A stretch of DNA of 61,302 nt from Candidatus Poribacteria bacterium (GCA_022394775.1 JAGFCB010000011.1:1-61302); one strand, 5' to 3'; counted from the stretch's first letter, positions 43,343 through 52,563 are shown. The notes: generated by a model not told the origin, from the sequence alone. A program made the numbers and translations.

Positions 43343-45127
43343 TTAAACAACAATCTCTTGGTAGGGAACATAGAGGTCTGTTTTTTCTGCTAAGAGTTCA
43401 CGGGCACCATCAACGATATGATGCGGCATAAACGGTTCACCGTCGTATTTGCGGATATGGCCATCTGCCTTAAAGCCGGTCTCACCGCGTAAGAACCGAG
43501 CGAACTGACCCGTGTAGTTGCACTCAACAATAATGGCGTGTGCCGATTTTGAAAGCACTTCGTTGACAGCATCTTCATCCATCGGATAGAGCCACTTGAA
43601 GTGGATATGATTGGTGACAGTGCCGGCTTCAGTTAACATTTGTGCCGCTTCACTAATCACACTATGCGTGGATCCCCAGCCAATCAGCGTAACTTCGGCA
43701 TCTTCCGTACCCTCAAGCGTTGGAGGCGGGAGAAGTTCAACGATGCCTTCCATTTTGCGTTGCCGTTTCTCCATAATATCACGACGTTTGTGAGGATTCG
43801 TGAATTCATCACTAATCAGACCGCCATCTTCATCATGATCGTCCGTAGCAACAACGTGTGTATGCCCAGGCGTACCAGGGATAGCACGCGGCGAAATACC
43901 GCTGTCTGTGATTTGGTAGCGCAGATATTCACCATCTGGCTGCCCTTGTTCGGCGATTAATTCCCCACGGTCAATTTCCGGCTGCCAGTTGATAGAATCC
44001 GGTACGAATGTAGTATGACCTTCCGCCAGCGACAAATCCGTGAGGACCATGCCGGGGCATTGGAACTTGTCAACGAGGTTAAAGAGTTCAGGTATCGTAT
44101 TAAAGCCGTCCATAATACTGGTAGGTGAAACAACAATTTTCGGAAAATCACCTTGACTCGCACCGAGAACTTGCCATAAATCTCCCTGCTCGGTTTTCGT
44201 AGGTAAACCTGTGGAGGGACCGCCGCGCTGAACATTCACAACAACAATCGGAATTTCCATCATCCCCGCACTGCCAATCGCTTCCGACATGAGCGCGAAA
44301 CCGCCACCCGATGTCGCGCACATCGCGCGGGCACCAGCATGAGCAGCACCAATTACCATGTTGACAACACTGATTTCATCTTCGCATTGCCGGACGATAA
44401 TACCGAGATCGCGAGCGTTCGGGGCCATCCAGTGAAGAATACCTGTTGATGGACTCATCGGATAGGCAGCATAAAATTTGACACCCGCTGCCGCACCGCC
44501 CATTGCCATCAATGTATTACCGCTGCCGAATGCTAAGGCAGGCTCTTGTTTCTCAAATTGGACATCAAACGGTGTAAAGTGTTCAGCGGCGTAATCGTAA
44601 CTTGCCCGCGCAGCGGCGATGTTCGCATCTACGACCGCCTGACCCGTACGTTTGAGAAGTGCCAGAACGATGATGTCCTCAAGCTCTTCTAAATCTATCC
44701 CTACCATTTGCAAAGCCACGCTGGACATACAAACATTCAGCATCTTGGCTTTTCTATCTGGATCGTTGGTGAGCTCTTTATAGGAAATAGGACACAATTG
44801 GATGTCATCGCGTTCCGGAACCTCTTTCACATGCTCGCTATTATAAATTAAAGCACCACCGGGGGCTACATGCGGCAGATGCTTCTCTACGCTATTGGCA
44901 TCCAGAGCAATAATCAGGTCAATCTTGTCCCCGTGGTTCGCAATAGGCTCAGAACTGATTCGGATAGTCAGGAAGGAGTGACCGCCGCGGATGAGGGATT
45001 GATAGGCGGTGTAAGTAAAAACGTTCAGCCCATACCGGGCACAGATTTGGCTAATGCTTTTGCCAGCAGTTTCGATACCCTGCCCGGGTGCCCCTCCTAC
45101 AGCGATTGCAAAATCGTACTTTGCCAT
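43343..45127 (-). CDS. korA: 2-oxoacid:acceptor oxidoreductase, fused gamma-alpha subunit
   Basis: The 594-residue protein starts with the gamma domain (AVGGAPGQGIETAGKSISQ... HSFLTIRISSEPI), then the alpha domain with GNTLMAMGGAAAGVKFYAAYPMSPSTGI, QCEDEISVVNMVIGAAHAGARAMCATSGGGFALM and QRGGPSTGLPTKTEQGDL. This fused gamma-alpha architecture is typical of KorA. It forms the CoA-dependent enzyme with korB. It is the first gene of the kor unit; the 320-base region upstream is AT-rich with no clear promoter. Confidence 0.93.
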   Translation of the reverse strand: MAKYDFAIAVGGAPGQGIETAGKSISQICARYGLNVFTYTAYQSLIRGGHSFLTIRISSEPIANHGDKIDLIIALDANSVEKHLPHVAPGGALIYNSEHVKEVPERDDIQLCPISYKELTNDPDRKAKMLNVCMSSVALQMVGIDLEELEDIIVLALLKRTGQAVVDANIAAARASYDYAAEHFTPFDVQFEKQEPALAFGSGNTLMAMGGAAAGVKFYAAYPMSPSTGILHWMAPNARDLGIIVRQCEDEISVVNMVIGAAHAGARAMCATSGGGFALMSEAIGSAGMMEIPIVVVNVQRGGPSTGLPTKTEQGDLWQVLGASQGDFPKIVVSPTSIMDGFNTIPELFNLVDKFQCPGMVLTDLSLAEGHTTFVPDSINWQPEIDRGELIAEQGQPDGEYLRYQITDSGISPRAIPGTPGHTHVVATDDHDEDGGLISDEFTNPHKRRDIMEKRQRKMEGIVELLPPPTLEGTEDAEVTLIGWGSTHSVISEAAQMLTEAGTVTNHIHFKWLYPMDEDAVNEVLSKSAHAIIVECNYTGQFARFLRGETGFKADGHIRKYDGEPFMPHHIVDGARELLAEKTDLYVPYQEIVV

Positions 45128-45446
45128 CTTGGCTCCCTTCTAATAATTTTTCGTATTCCATTCTGACACCACAGTTTAGTTCAATCAATGTAGCGACATC
45201 AGATGGATGGACAAATAAGCAAATTGATTCGTTTATTAATTACATTGCGATATTTGCGCCTTTATTTTTAATCTTCATGAACACATAATAACATTCTACT
45301 TTTTTTAATTATACCATATTTGAGCGATTTTTTCAAGTTTTTTAACGTCACAATAAATGCACTATATAGCAAATTTTATAAACCTCCGCCTCCGATCAGA
45401 GTGTCCCTATTTAGATTACAACTGATCATTTCCCAGGGCGTTTCCA
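45128..45446. other. AT-rich intergenic region upstream of korA
   Basis: No gene, repeat or confident promoter is recognised. It probably contains the korA promoter on the minus strand and a T-rich end of the HEAT-repeat transcript. Confidence 0.4.
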
Positions 45447-46061
45447 TTAAGCTTGACGCAATGCCACGAGTGCCTGTTTCGCTTCCGGGGTTCCAATTTT
45501 TTCTAATGCAAAAGCCGCATGATTTCGGACCTCTTCGGATTCATCAGCAAGCGCCTTGATAAGCGCAGGCACCGCATCCGCTGCTGCGCCCTCCATTTTG
45601 GAAAATGTGTAGGCAGCATAAGACCGAACCACATCCGCGGGATCCATCAAAGCCTCAATAAGCGCAGGGATCGCACTAATTGCGGCACCCCCCATCAGAT
45701 TCAGCGCACGCGCTGCATATTCGCGGAACTCTTCATTGAGCTTATCAGATAACGCCTCAACCAAAGCCGGTATGGCCGGTTCACCGATACGGCTAAGCGC
45801 ATCACCCAGAGCAAGTGCATAGTACCGCTCAGCTATCGCCATTTGATCAATAAGCATAGGGATTGCCGGTTCACCGATGGCAGCCAAGACATCAGCCGCT
45901 TGATCAACGACATCCCCAAGGTTATCAGCGAGTGCCTCAACGAGTTGCTGAACAGCAGGTTCACCTATAGCAACTAATTCTGCCTTTGCAGCCTCACGGA
46001 TATCGTCATCCAACTCCGACAAATCATCTATCAAGTCGGCTACAATGTGTTCCGTCTCCAT
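45447..46061 (-). CDS. HEAT-repeat protein
   Basis: The 204 residues consist almost entirely of HEAT/PBS-lyase-type repeats of about 32 residues, with a recurrent A..AL..IGEPA...L...L.D....VR..AA..L pattern. Examples are AIPMLIDQMAIAERYYALALGDAL and AVPALIKALADESEEVRNHAAFALEKIG. It should form a curved alpha-solenoid for binding another protein; no catalytic residues are seen. It begins directly after the stop of the neighbouring HEAT gene at 46062. A regulatory adaptor role for the cytochrome or kor machinery is only a guess from position. Confidence 0.85.
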   Translation of the reverse strand: METEHIVADLIDDLSELDDDIREAAKAELVAIGEPAVQQLVEALADNLGDVVDQAADVLAAIGEPAIPMLIDQMAIAERYYALALGDALSRIGEPAIPALVEALSDKLNEEFREYAARALNLMGGAAISAIPALIEALMDPADVVRSYAAYTFSKMEGAAADAVPALIKALADESEEVRNHAAFALEKIGTPEAKQALVALRQA

Positions 46062-46457
46062 CTACTCGCCTTTCTTAACATACGCCAACATCGTGATAAG
46101 ACGGTCCGTCTGTTCGGGTCGTAAGTATTTATAAAACCATTCCGAAAATTCGCGTTCGGCTCTGGTGAGCTCCGCTGTCAACTTAGGGACAGTAGACTCT
46201 CCGATACATGCCAAAATCTCCGAAGCGTTATTCGCCATCTGCTCCATGTAAACGGGGATAGCGGATTCTTCGATATGAGTGTAAAACTCGGCACCATATC
46301 CGGATATATGCCAGCACTCTTGGGTAAGGACATCAATAAGCTGCGGAATAGCAGGTTTACCTATGGCAATCAACTCTGCCTTCGCGGTGTCCCGAACGTT
46401 TTCGTCTATATGACCCAACATAACTATCAAATCAGCGATGTGGTGTTTGCTATGCAT
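46062..46457 (-). CDS. small HEAT-repeat-like protein with C-terminal module
   Basis: The 131-residue protein has N-terminal HEAT-like repeats (LIVMLGHIDENVRDTAKAELIAIGKPAIPQL). It then has a C-terminal helix pair, YKYLRPEQTDRLITML, that resembles the end of the upstream 46450 gene product (YKRLRREQTERLTTLL). It abuts the next HEAT gene at 46061. It appears to be a fusion of HEAT repeats and a short SHOCT-like module. Its start overlaps the end of the 46450 gene by 8 bases, indicating coupled translation. Function unknown. Confidence 0.65.
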   Translation of the reverse strand: MHSKHHIADLIVMLGHIDENVRDTAKAELIAIGKPAIPQLIDVLTQECWHISGYGAEFYTHIEESAIPVYMEQMANNASEILACIGESTVPKLTAELTRAEREFSEWFYKYLRPEQTDRLITMLAYVKKGE

Positions 46458-47769
46458 TGTTTCCCCTTTTTTGTGCTTCTAAGAGTGTGGTGAGACGCTC
46501 CGTTTGTTCTCGGCGCAAGCGTTTGTAGACGCGCTCCGAGATTTCCTGCTTCTCGTACTTATCATCAAGATGCGTAATAAATTCAAGCCTCGCGACCCGA
46601 ACATACTCGCGATCGTCAGGGTTCAGTTTACGAAGCCAACCCGCGTCTGATGGTGTTGAAGTATTATCAGCATCAGGTGCTGTGATATTATTCGTTGCCC
46701 GAAGTTTGAAGAGCGCTGCTACAAAAAATCCACCCGCTAATGCCGCAGCAACAGCAATAAGAATCAACTGTCCAAGATTAGATGTCTGCTCCGGTAAGGC
46801 ACCAGCAGCAGCACGCATATTCACATTAAGTAATAAGTCAACTGTTTCACCTGCCGCGAATGTCTTGTTCTCATTGCTTTCATATATTAGATATACGACA
46901 TTATGGATTTGTTCGCGTTTCGGCGCACCGAAAAACTTGGCACGCGGCACAAAACCGATACCTTCAGGAACAAAGAAATAGAATCTCATCGTGTTAAAAT
47001 TCAAACGACGAGATAAGTCCAACTTATCTTTTTCAACGTGAAAAATGTAATTGTAACCTAACTGCGATTCCCCTGGCGGTAATGGCGTTTTGAGGACGGC
47101 TTGATTGGTGTTAGGGTTCATCCTAAGTCCGAGCGGTAAATGTGGTTGAAACCCTTCAACACCCCTTGGAAGGGATAAATACGCACCCACTTTTTGTGTG
47201 TCGTGCACTGTTCTAAATGGAAGATCGCTTAGATTTTCAATCCCAATTGCCTCAGCGATTGTGACAGCCCCATCCGGCGCATGGTCTGCAGGCGGAGGCC
47301 CAATGATGAAAGTATATGATTTGACACGAACTTGCGCATTGTCATCCGTAAACGCCCCAATACCAAAGTTAATCTTGAGACTCGGAACCCAAGTTGACAA
47401 AACCAGGTCCTTCTCATCGTAATCCGTATCGTCATAGACAGTTGAAACCGTGTAATGGATATTCGGATCAAGCGGCAAATTCCCGAAACGATAATTTCCG
47501 TTTTCATCTGTAGTCGCCGCTTGTGTTTCAACGGCATCGGCTTTATGAGCAGTAAGCGTTACAGAATGTGAAACAAGCGGTTGCTCACGTTTTTTGTCAA
47601 TAACTACGCCATGAATGTCACCAAGTTCCGCCGTTTGTGCTTGTAGGATGGAAAGCCAGAAAAGAAGAGGCAGAGCAATCGCAAATAGCCTGATTATACA
47701 CCGGATAGTGCCTGAGTTAAACTGCGAAGTGCCCTTTAAATTACAGGATGAAAATTCGTTGGTAGGCAT
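46450..47769 (-). CDS. membrane protein with carboxypeptidase-regulatory-like domain
   Basis: The start at 47769 lies one base after the preceding stop codon. The 439-residue product has a signal or anchor helix (RLFAIALPLLFWLSILQ). A beta-sandwich regulatory domain follows (GDIHGVVIDKKREQPLVSHSVTLT... DENGNYRFGNLPLDPNIHYTV), then further extracytoplasmic beta-rich regions. Near residue 330 there is a membrane helix (LGQLILIAVAAALAGGFFVAALF), and the cytoplasmic tail ends in a SHOCT-like helix pair. It sits inside the cytochrome c maturation run, so it may help present or transport apocytochrome or haem. That is inferred only from location. Confidence 0.7.
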   Translation of the reverse strand: MPTNEFSSCNLKGTSQFNSGTIRCIIRLFAIALPLLFWLSILQAQTAELGDIHGVVIDKKREQPLVSHSVTLTAHKADAVETQAATTDENGNYRFGNLPLDPNIHYTVSTVYDDTDYDEKDLVLSTWVPSLKINFGIGAFTDDNAQVRVKSYTFIIGPPPADHAPDGAVTIAEAIGIENLSDLPFRTVHDTQKVGAYLSLPRGVEGFQPHLPLGLRMNPNTNQAVLKTPLPPGESQLGYNYIFHVEKDKLDLSRRLNFNTMRFYFFVPEGIGFVPRAKFFGAPKREQIHNVVYLIYESNENKTFAAGETVDLLLNVNMRAAAGALPEQTSNLGQLILIAVAAALAGGFFVAALFKLRATNNITAPDADNTSTPSDAGWLRKLNPDDREYVRVARLEFITHLDDKYEKQEISERVYKRLRREQTERLTTLLEAQKRGNNA

Positions 47770-47770
47770 G

Positions 47771-48115
47771 TTATGTTCCACGTTGCTGTTTAAATCTCTC
47801 AATTTCTGCTTCTACATCTGACAAAGACTCATTTTCGAGTTGCATGATGACGCGCGCAGTCTCTTGTAAAAGTTCTTCGCGTAGTTCCTGATAATCGGCT
47901 TCTGAAAGTTTCCCCGTCTCATAATCTTCATCGAGATCTGCCAACGCTGCGTAGCTGCTTTCACGTTCCTGAAAGAGTGTCCGCCGCCGTTCTTCAATAA
48001 CTTCTTCCGACGAGGCAATAACTTGAGGACCCGTTTTTGAGAAAATCGGAAATCCCAGATAAGCGAGTAGCAAGATTCCAAAGATTACCATCCATAAAAG
48101 CAGAAGAAAAGACAT
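47771..48115 (-). CDS. CcmI-like small membrane protein
   Basis: The start at 48115 follows AAGGGG. The 114-residue product has an N-terminal membrane helix (FLLLLWMVIFGILLLAYLGF). A charged helical domain follows with ALADLDEDYETGKLSEADYQELREELLQE, the hallmark of the CcmI/CycH N-terminal region. Only the membrane/coiled-coil part is present; the TPR domain of full CcmI is absent. It may tether cytochrome substrates to CcmF/CcmH. It lies between the ccmH and regulatory-like genes. Confidence 0.6.
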   Translation of the reverse strand: MSFLLLLWMVIFGILLLAYLGFPIFSKTGPQVIASSEEVIEERRRTLFQERESSYAALADLDEDYETGKLSEADYQELREELLQETARVIMQLENESLSDVEAEIERFKQQRGT

Positions 48116-48166
48116 AAAAGCCCCTTTTTTCAAACACACGCAACGGCCACGAAAAATTTACAAGGT

Positions 48167-48739
48167 CTAACTTTCCCGTTTGTACTTTTCAAGTTCAGCC
48201 TCAACCTGCTTTACCGTCTTATCAGCAACTTGTGAGGTAGACGCTTCACGCACATCCGCTGTTACAGACCCACTTCGCATTGACCTTCGGAGCACAACGA
48301 AAGCGATACCGCCAATAAAGACAAGTATGACAACCGGCATAGCATAGGCAAGAAGGTTAATACCTTCTACAGGCATGACTGCATAATATTGCGGTCCATA
48401 CGTATCAAGATAATCGGTACGAATCTGTTCAACCGTTTCACCAGCGAGTAGGCGATCGCGAAAATTGTTCTCAATATTCATCGCCGTGCCACACGTACAC
48501 ACTTCAATTGTCTCTCTCGTGCACCCGCAGTAACAGTAGACCGTGGTAAGCAGCTCCTGTAAATCGGACTTAACTGCGGCATCCGTCACGCCTTCCGGTT
48601 CTGCTGTCTGAGACGCGCCGGTCTGCGCGCACACCGTGACAATAAAACTACATACAACAAGAAACACAACAATCGCAACCAAATTGAGAACTAAAAATTC
48701 ATTGGACGTTGTAGTGCGCGCAAATCTTTCAGTTTTCAT
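48167..48739 (-). CDS. ccmH: CcmH-like cytochrome c maturation thiol protein
   Basis: The 190-residue protein has an N-terminal membrane anchor and a C-terminal membrane helix. Between them lies a CcmH-like domain, CYCGCTRETIEVCTCG (cysteines at residues 69, 71, 73, 81, 83), followed by IENNFRDRLLAGETVEQIRTDYLDTYGPQYY. The canonical LRCxxC dithiol is replaced by a CxCxC plus CxC pattern, so the redox chemistry may differ. It would reduce apocytochrome cysteines before haem ligation by CcmF. It directly precedes ccmF in coordinate order and follows it by 4 bases in transcription. Confidence 0.8.
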   Translation of the reverse strand: MKTERFARTTTSNEFLVLNLVAIVVFLVVCSFIVTVCAQTGASQTAEPEGVTDAAVKSDLQELLTTVYCYCGCTRETIEVCTCGTAMNIENNFRDRLLAGETVEQIRTDYLDTYGPQYYAVMPVEGINLLAYAMPVVILVFIGGIAFVVLRRSMRSGSVTADVREASTSQVADKTVKQVEAELEKYKRES

Positions 48740-48743
48740 CGCC

Positions 48744-50777
48744 TTACACCTCGCTTACCAATGCGTCTTTACTGCGTTCGGATTTCTCGGCTATCGCAAC
48801 AATTCCGCCCAACACCATCACAGCAACACCGATCCAAACAATGCCAATCAGAGGGTTGTAATACACCTGAACGTTCACAACACCTCCAGTCTTGATATTT
48901 CGTGGAACGCTGGCAAGAGCGATATAGAGGTCGTTCACACCCAAGTGCTGGATGGCTGATTCCTTCGTAGGTTCCTCATCTGGCTTCGCCGTGTAGTAAT
49001 CGTGAAGCGCGGGCTCCATTGTTCCTATTCGTTTTCCGTTCTTTTCAACATCGAAAATAACACCGCTTCGGAGATAGTTCGCGTATTCTTTCTCAAACGA
49101 GTCTATCATTGTGAGTTTATACTTGCTTACTTCCATGGATTCCCCGAGGGTCATACTTTGAGATTCAAGTAGAAAATAGCCTTTCGATCCCATAATACCT
49201 ATGTATAAGATAACGATGCCGATATGGATGATGTAACCACCGTATCGTCTCTTATTACGCTGGATCAGGAGATTCAAACCGTTGACGAAAGATGTTTCTT
49301 GCCGTTTCGCGCGGAGTTTCGCTCCGCGATAAAACTCAGCAAAAATTGCAGCAAACACAAAAACAGCAGCAAAACTACACAGCACTGAATACAGCGGAAA
49401 GATATATCCTATTAATGCGAGGAATCCCCATACCAAAGCACCGCCAACTAAACCAATAACAAGCGGCAACAAAAACATGCGTCGGAAGTTGTTAGGCGTG
49501 ATCTTCTTCCATGAAATAATAGGACCCGCTCCCGTCAAAAACAGAAGCAGCAACCCCGGAATAATCACAACTTTATTGAAAAAGGCTTCAGGAACAGTGG
49601 ATTTTTCGCCATTAATCGCCTCAGAGATAATCGGCCACAACGTGCCCCAAAGAATAATTAGGGTTAACCCGACAAGGAGCCAATTATTCAAAACAAAGGC
49701 ACTTTCACGGGAGAGAAGGGATTCTAAACGATTCGCACTCTTAAGCCGGTTCCAACGATAGATGATAAGTCCGATGACACCGGCAGTTGAAGCGAAAATG
49801 AAACTCAGGAAATACCCACCAATACCCGATCCGCCGAAAGCATGTACCGATGTGATAATTCCGCTACGCGTAATGAAAGTCCCCAAGAGTGTAAATTGGA
49901 AGGCAAGGGTAATCAGGAGGATATTCCAAAGTTTGAGCATATTCCGCTTCTCTTGGATCATCACGGAGTGTAAATAAGCCGTACCGAGAAGCCACGGCAT
50001 AAAAGAGGCGTTTTCGACGGGATCCCATGCCCAGTAACCACCCCAGCCGAGTTCCTGATATGCCCAATTGCCACCGAGCGTAATACCGATGGTCAGTATA
50101 ATCCATGAAAATAGCATCCATCTGCGCGAACGCAGGATCCAACCGCTGCCGATTCTACCAGACGCAAGCGCGCCAACCGCGAACGCAAACGGGATCGTCA
50201 GGCTAATCCAACCGATATATAACGTCGGTGGATGGATCGCCATGAGCGGTGTCTGGAGAAGTGGGTTCATGCCTTGCCCATCGGCAGCGACCTGTCCATT
50301 AGGGAACCGGGCAAGTGGGTTGTAAATCCCTTCGATTAAACCTGTGACAAGGATGACGAAGAATAGCTGAACAATAGCGATCGGAATCAGGGAGTAGTCG
50401 GCTAAAGTATCCTGCGTCTGTTTGTTACGTTGGTAGTTCTGCCAGACAACAATAGCACCACCAACCGTAAGCAGCCAGAGCCAGAACAAGAGCGAACCAG
50501 ACATGGCACCCCAGAGTGCAGCGATTTTATAAAGGACCGGTTGTGCAGCACTCGATACCTCAACAACATATTTCATTGAGAAATCATCGGTCACAAAACC
50601 GTAGATTAATGCACCCGTCGCAATACTGATAAGGATAAAGGTAGCAACAACAGCGTTTCTACCACTCTGAATAGCACGGGCATTTCGTATCCATAAACCA
50701 ATACCAAGGAAGACGATTGCCCATAAACATGAAAGCACAGAAAGATATATAGCGGCTTGTCCGATTTCCGCAGTCAT
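48744..50777 (-). CDS. ccmF: haem lyase CcmF/NrfE-type
   Basis: The 677-residue polytopic protein carries the WWD haem-binding domain GWGGYWAWDPVENASFMPW (residues 244-262). P-loop-like histidines in IHPPTLYIGW and the later GTFITRSGIITSVHAF are conserved in haem lyases. It ligates haem to apocytochrome c at the outer face of the membrane. The C-terminal part has a periplasmic beta domain (KYKLTMIDSFEKEYANYLR). It is in the order ccmE-ccmF-ccmH with a 61-base gap to ccmE. Confidence 0.95.
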   Translation of the reverse strand: MTAEIGQAAIYLSVLSCLWAIVFLGIGLWIRNARAIQSGRNAVVATFILISIATGALIYGFVTDDFSMKYVVEVSSAAQPVLYKIAALWGAMSGSLLFWLWLLTVGGAIVVWQNYQRNKQTQDTLADYSLIPIAIVQLFFVILVTGLIEGIYNPLARFPNGQVAADGQGMNPLLQTPLMAIHPPTLYIGWISLTIPFAFAVGALASGRIGSGWILRSRRWMLFSWIILTIGITLGGNWAYQELGWGGYWAWDPVENASFMPWLLGTAYLHSVMIQEKRNMLKLWNILLITLAFQFTLLGTFITRSGIITSVHAFGGSGIGGYFLSFIFASTAGVIGLIIYRWNRLKSANRLESLLSRESAFVLNNWLLVGLTLIILWGTLWPIISEAINGEKSTVPEAFFNKVVIIPGLLLLFLTGAGPIISWKKITPNNFRRMFLLPLVIGLVGGALVWGFLALIGYIFPLYSVLCSFAAVFVFAAIFAEFYRGAKLRAKRQETSFVNGLNLLIQRNKRRYGGYIIHIGIVILYIGIMGSKGYFLLESQSMTLGESMEVSKYKLTMIDSFEKEYANYLRSGVIFDVEKNGKRIGTMEPALHDYYTAKPDEEPTKESAIQHLGVNDLYIALASVPRNIKTGGVVNVQVYYNPLIGIVWIGVAVMVLGGIVAIAEKSERSKDALVSEV

Positions 50778-50838
50778 GCGCTTCTGTACCTCCTTAAAAA
50801 GGTCTTTTTGAACATACTGCTAACGTGTTGTGTATTCC

Positions 50839-51285
50839 TTACTCTGAAATATATGAAGTTTCATCTGTAGATACGGCACTTTCTGCGCCCTCGTACTTTG
50901 AAGCACATTTCGTCATGAGTTTAGTAGCGACAACGAGGTTCTGTGTTGCGTCGTATTTACCTTCTACAAAAACGCTACCACCATCCGTAAAGTTGTCCGG
51001 TTTAAGCCGATCCTTATAAATTACATTCACGGTTGATTCAGTTTCGCGATCCCGGACAGCAAAAGTGAGCTCAAAATTAGCAGCATCCCACTGCGAACTG
51101 CCCGCTGCAATGAGACCATCAACTTGGACTCGCTGATCGTGTGCCTCATCTCCAGCTGCCACAAGCAAAGCTGGCGTAAAATGTCGCATACTTGTGCTTC
51201 TCGTCATGGCTACCACCAAAAACATCATACCCGCCAGCAAAACCGCACTCGCAGCTATAATTTTAAGTCTGCTCTGTTTTTTCAC
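50839..51285 (-). CDS. ccmE: haem chaperone CcmE, CXXXY variant
   Basis: A membrane anchor (residues 8-28) precedes the OB-fold haem-handling domain (VQVDGLIAAGSSQWDAANFELTFAVRD, then VIYKDRLKPDNFTDGGSVFVEGKY). The usual haem-binding histidine (HxxxY) is replaced by cysteine: CASKY at 127-131, the CXXXY form known in System I* organisms such as Desulfovibrio and archaea. It carries haem to CcmF. The start is uncertain: GTG at 51285 has GGAGGG at the right distance, and ATG at 51300 is the alternative. Confidence 0.9.
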   Translation of the reverse strand: MKKQSRLKIIAASAVLLAGMMFLVVAMTRSTSMRHFTPALLVAAGDEAHDQRVQVDGLIAAGSSQWDAANFELTFAVRDRETESTVNVIYKDRLKPDNFTDGGSVFVEGKYDATQNLVVATKLMTKCASKYEGAESAVSTDETSYISE

Positions 51286-51396
51286 CTTCACGCCCTCCAT
51301 TAACACAATCAATAGGCACTATTTGGCGCAACTTGAAAGCCAAATCTTGCTATGATAAAGTCTACTGTACCGATAGGATGAATGCTTCTTCTTAAA

Positions 51397-51433
51397 ATAA
51401 TACTTGATTTTACATGCAAAATCAAGTTAAAAT
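51397..51433. promoter_or_regulatory. overlapping divergent promoters built on a perfect inverted repeat
   Basis: ACTTGATTTT (51402-51411) and AAAATCAAGT (51418-51427) are a perfect 10-base inverted repeat. On the plus strand TTGATT (51404-51409) and TAAAAT (51428-51433) form a promoter with an 18-base spacer. On the minus strand TTGATT (51420-51425) and TATTAT (51397-51402) form one with 17. The two would compete, and the palindrome may also be an operator. Confidence 0.5.
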
Positions 51434-51565
51434 AGAATTAAATCGGAAAATTGTACGGAAGTCTATTATATAGTAACGTATCTTGCGAAAACTGTAACTG
51501 AAGTTACAAACTTATAAGGAAAGCGTTGTGAAAATTTTCGATTTCGCAACGTCTATACGGTAAAT

Positions 51566-52513
51566 ATGAAACTGAATTGGCAGCATCATCCGTGGGCGGG
51601 TGTATTTCCGGCGACGCTCTGCCCTTTTCATGAAGATGAATCCATCGACGCAGCCGGATTGCGCCAGTACATGCAAGAACTCGCAAGCGTCCCAGGCATA
51701 AAAGGGGTCGTCTGTAATGGACACACCGGCGAAATTATGTCGCTCCGTCTCCATGAACGTCAACAAGTCACGCGAATCACTGCTGAAGCCGTAGGTGACA
51801 AAGTTAAAGTCGTCTCAGGTGTTAGTGCTGAAGGGAGCCTGCCAGCAATTGATGACGCACTCGCCGCAAAGGAAGCCGGCGCGGATGCTATCCTATTGAT
51901 GCCCGCACATCACTGGTTACGATTCGGTAGAACACCTGAAACCGCAGTCGGTTACTTCCAAGATGTCGCCGAAGGCGCGGATATACCAATTATCGTTCAC
52001 CAATACCCCGCATGGACAAAGGCTGGATATAGCCTCGAAGAAATGCTGGAGATGGTGAAAATCCCACAAGTTATCTGTATCAAAATGGGTACCCGCGACA
52101 TGGCGCGCTGGCGATGGGACTACGAACAACTCAGAGAAGCAGCGCCCGATGTGCCTATCTTAACCTGCCATGATGAATATCTACTCGCTTCGCTACTTGA
52201 AGGTAGTGACGGGGCACTCATCGGATTTGCTGGCTTTGTACCTGAGCTGATGGTAGATGTCGTCCACGCTGCCCTCAACGACGATCTTATCGGGGCACGC
52301 AAAGCGCGCAGCCAAGTGGATTCATTGGCACGAATCGTCTACAACTTCGGGGAACCCAGCAGTGATGCCCACCAACGGATGAAATGCGCACGCTGGCTGA
52401 TGGGCAGATTCCCGTCAATGACAATGCGCCGACCGCTCCGCCAATTGTCTACAACTGAAGTAGATAAAATTCGAGAAAGACTCGAAGCAACCGGCTATCA
52501 GTGCGTTAACTAA
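51566..52513 (+). CDS. DapA/N-acetylneuraminate lyase family aldolase
   Basis: The 315-residue TIM-barrel enzyme has NGHTGE (residues 51-56), where the family has GTTGE. The catalytic tyrosine is in HQYP (Tyr147) and the Schiff-base lysine in CIKMG (Lys173). It condenses or cleaves a pyruvate-type 2-oxoacid with an aldehyde. His in place of the first Thr argues against true dihydrodipicolinate synthase; related 2-keto-3-deoxy-sugar-acid aldolases or dehydratases are more likely. It is first in a co-directional set with three Gfo/Idh genes. Confidence 0.87.
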   Translation: MKLNWQHHPWAGVFPATLCPFHEDESIDAAGLRQYMQELASVPGIKGVVCNGHTGEIMSLRLHERQQVTRITAEAVGDKVKVVSGVSAEGSLPAIDDALAAKEAGADAILLMPAHHWLRFGRTPETAVGYFQDVAEGADIPIIVHQYPAWTKAGYSLEEMLEMVKIPQVICIKMGTRDMARWRWDYEQLREAAPDVPILTCHDEYLLASLLEGSDGALIGFAGFVPELMVDVVHAALNDDLIGARKARSQVDSLARIVYNFGEPSSDAHQRMKCARWLMGRFPSMTMRRPLRQLSTTEVDKIRERLEATGYQCVN

Positions 52514-52563
52514 TCAATCTCTCTACCACGTTCACCTGCTGTACACGGAGTTGGAGGAACCAA

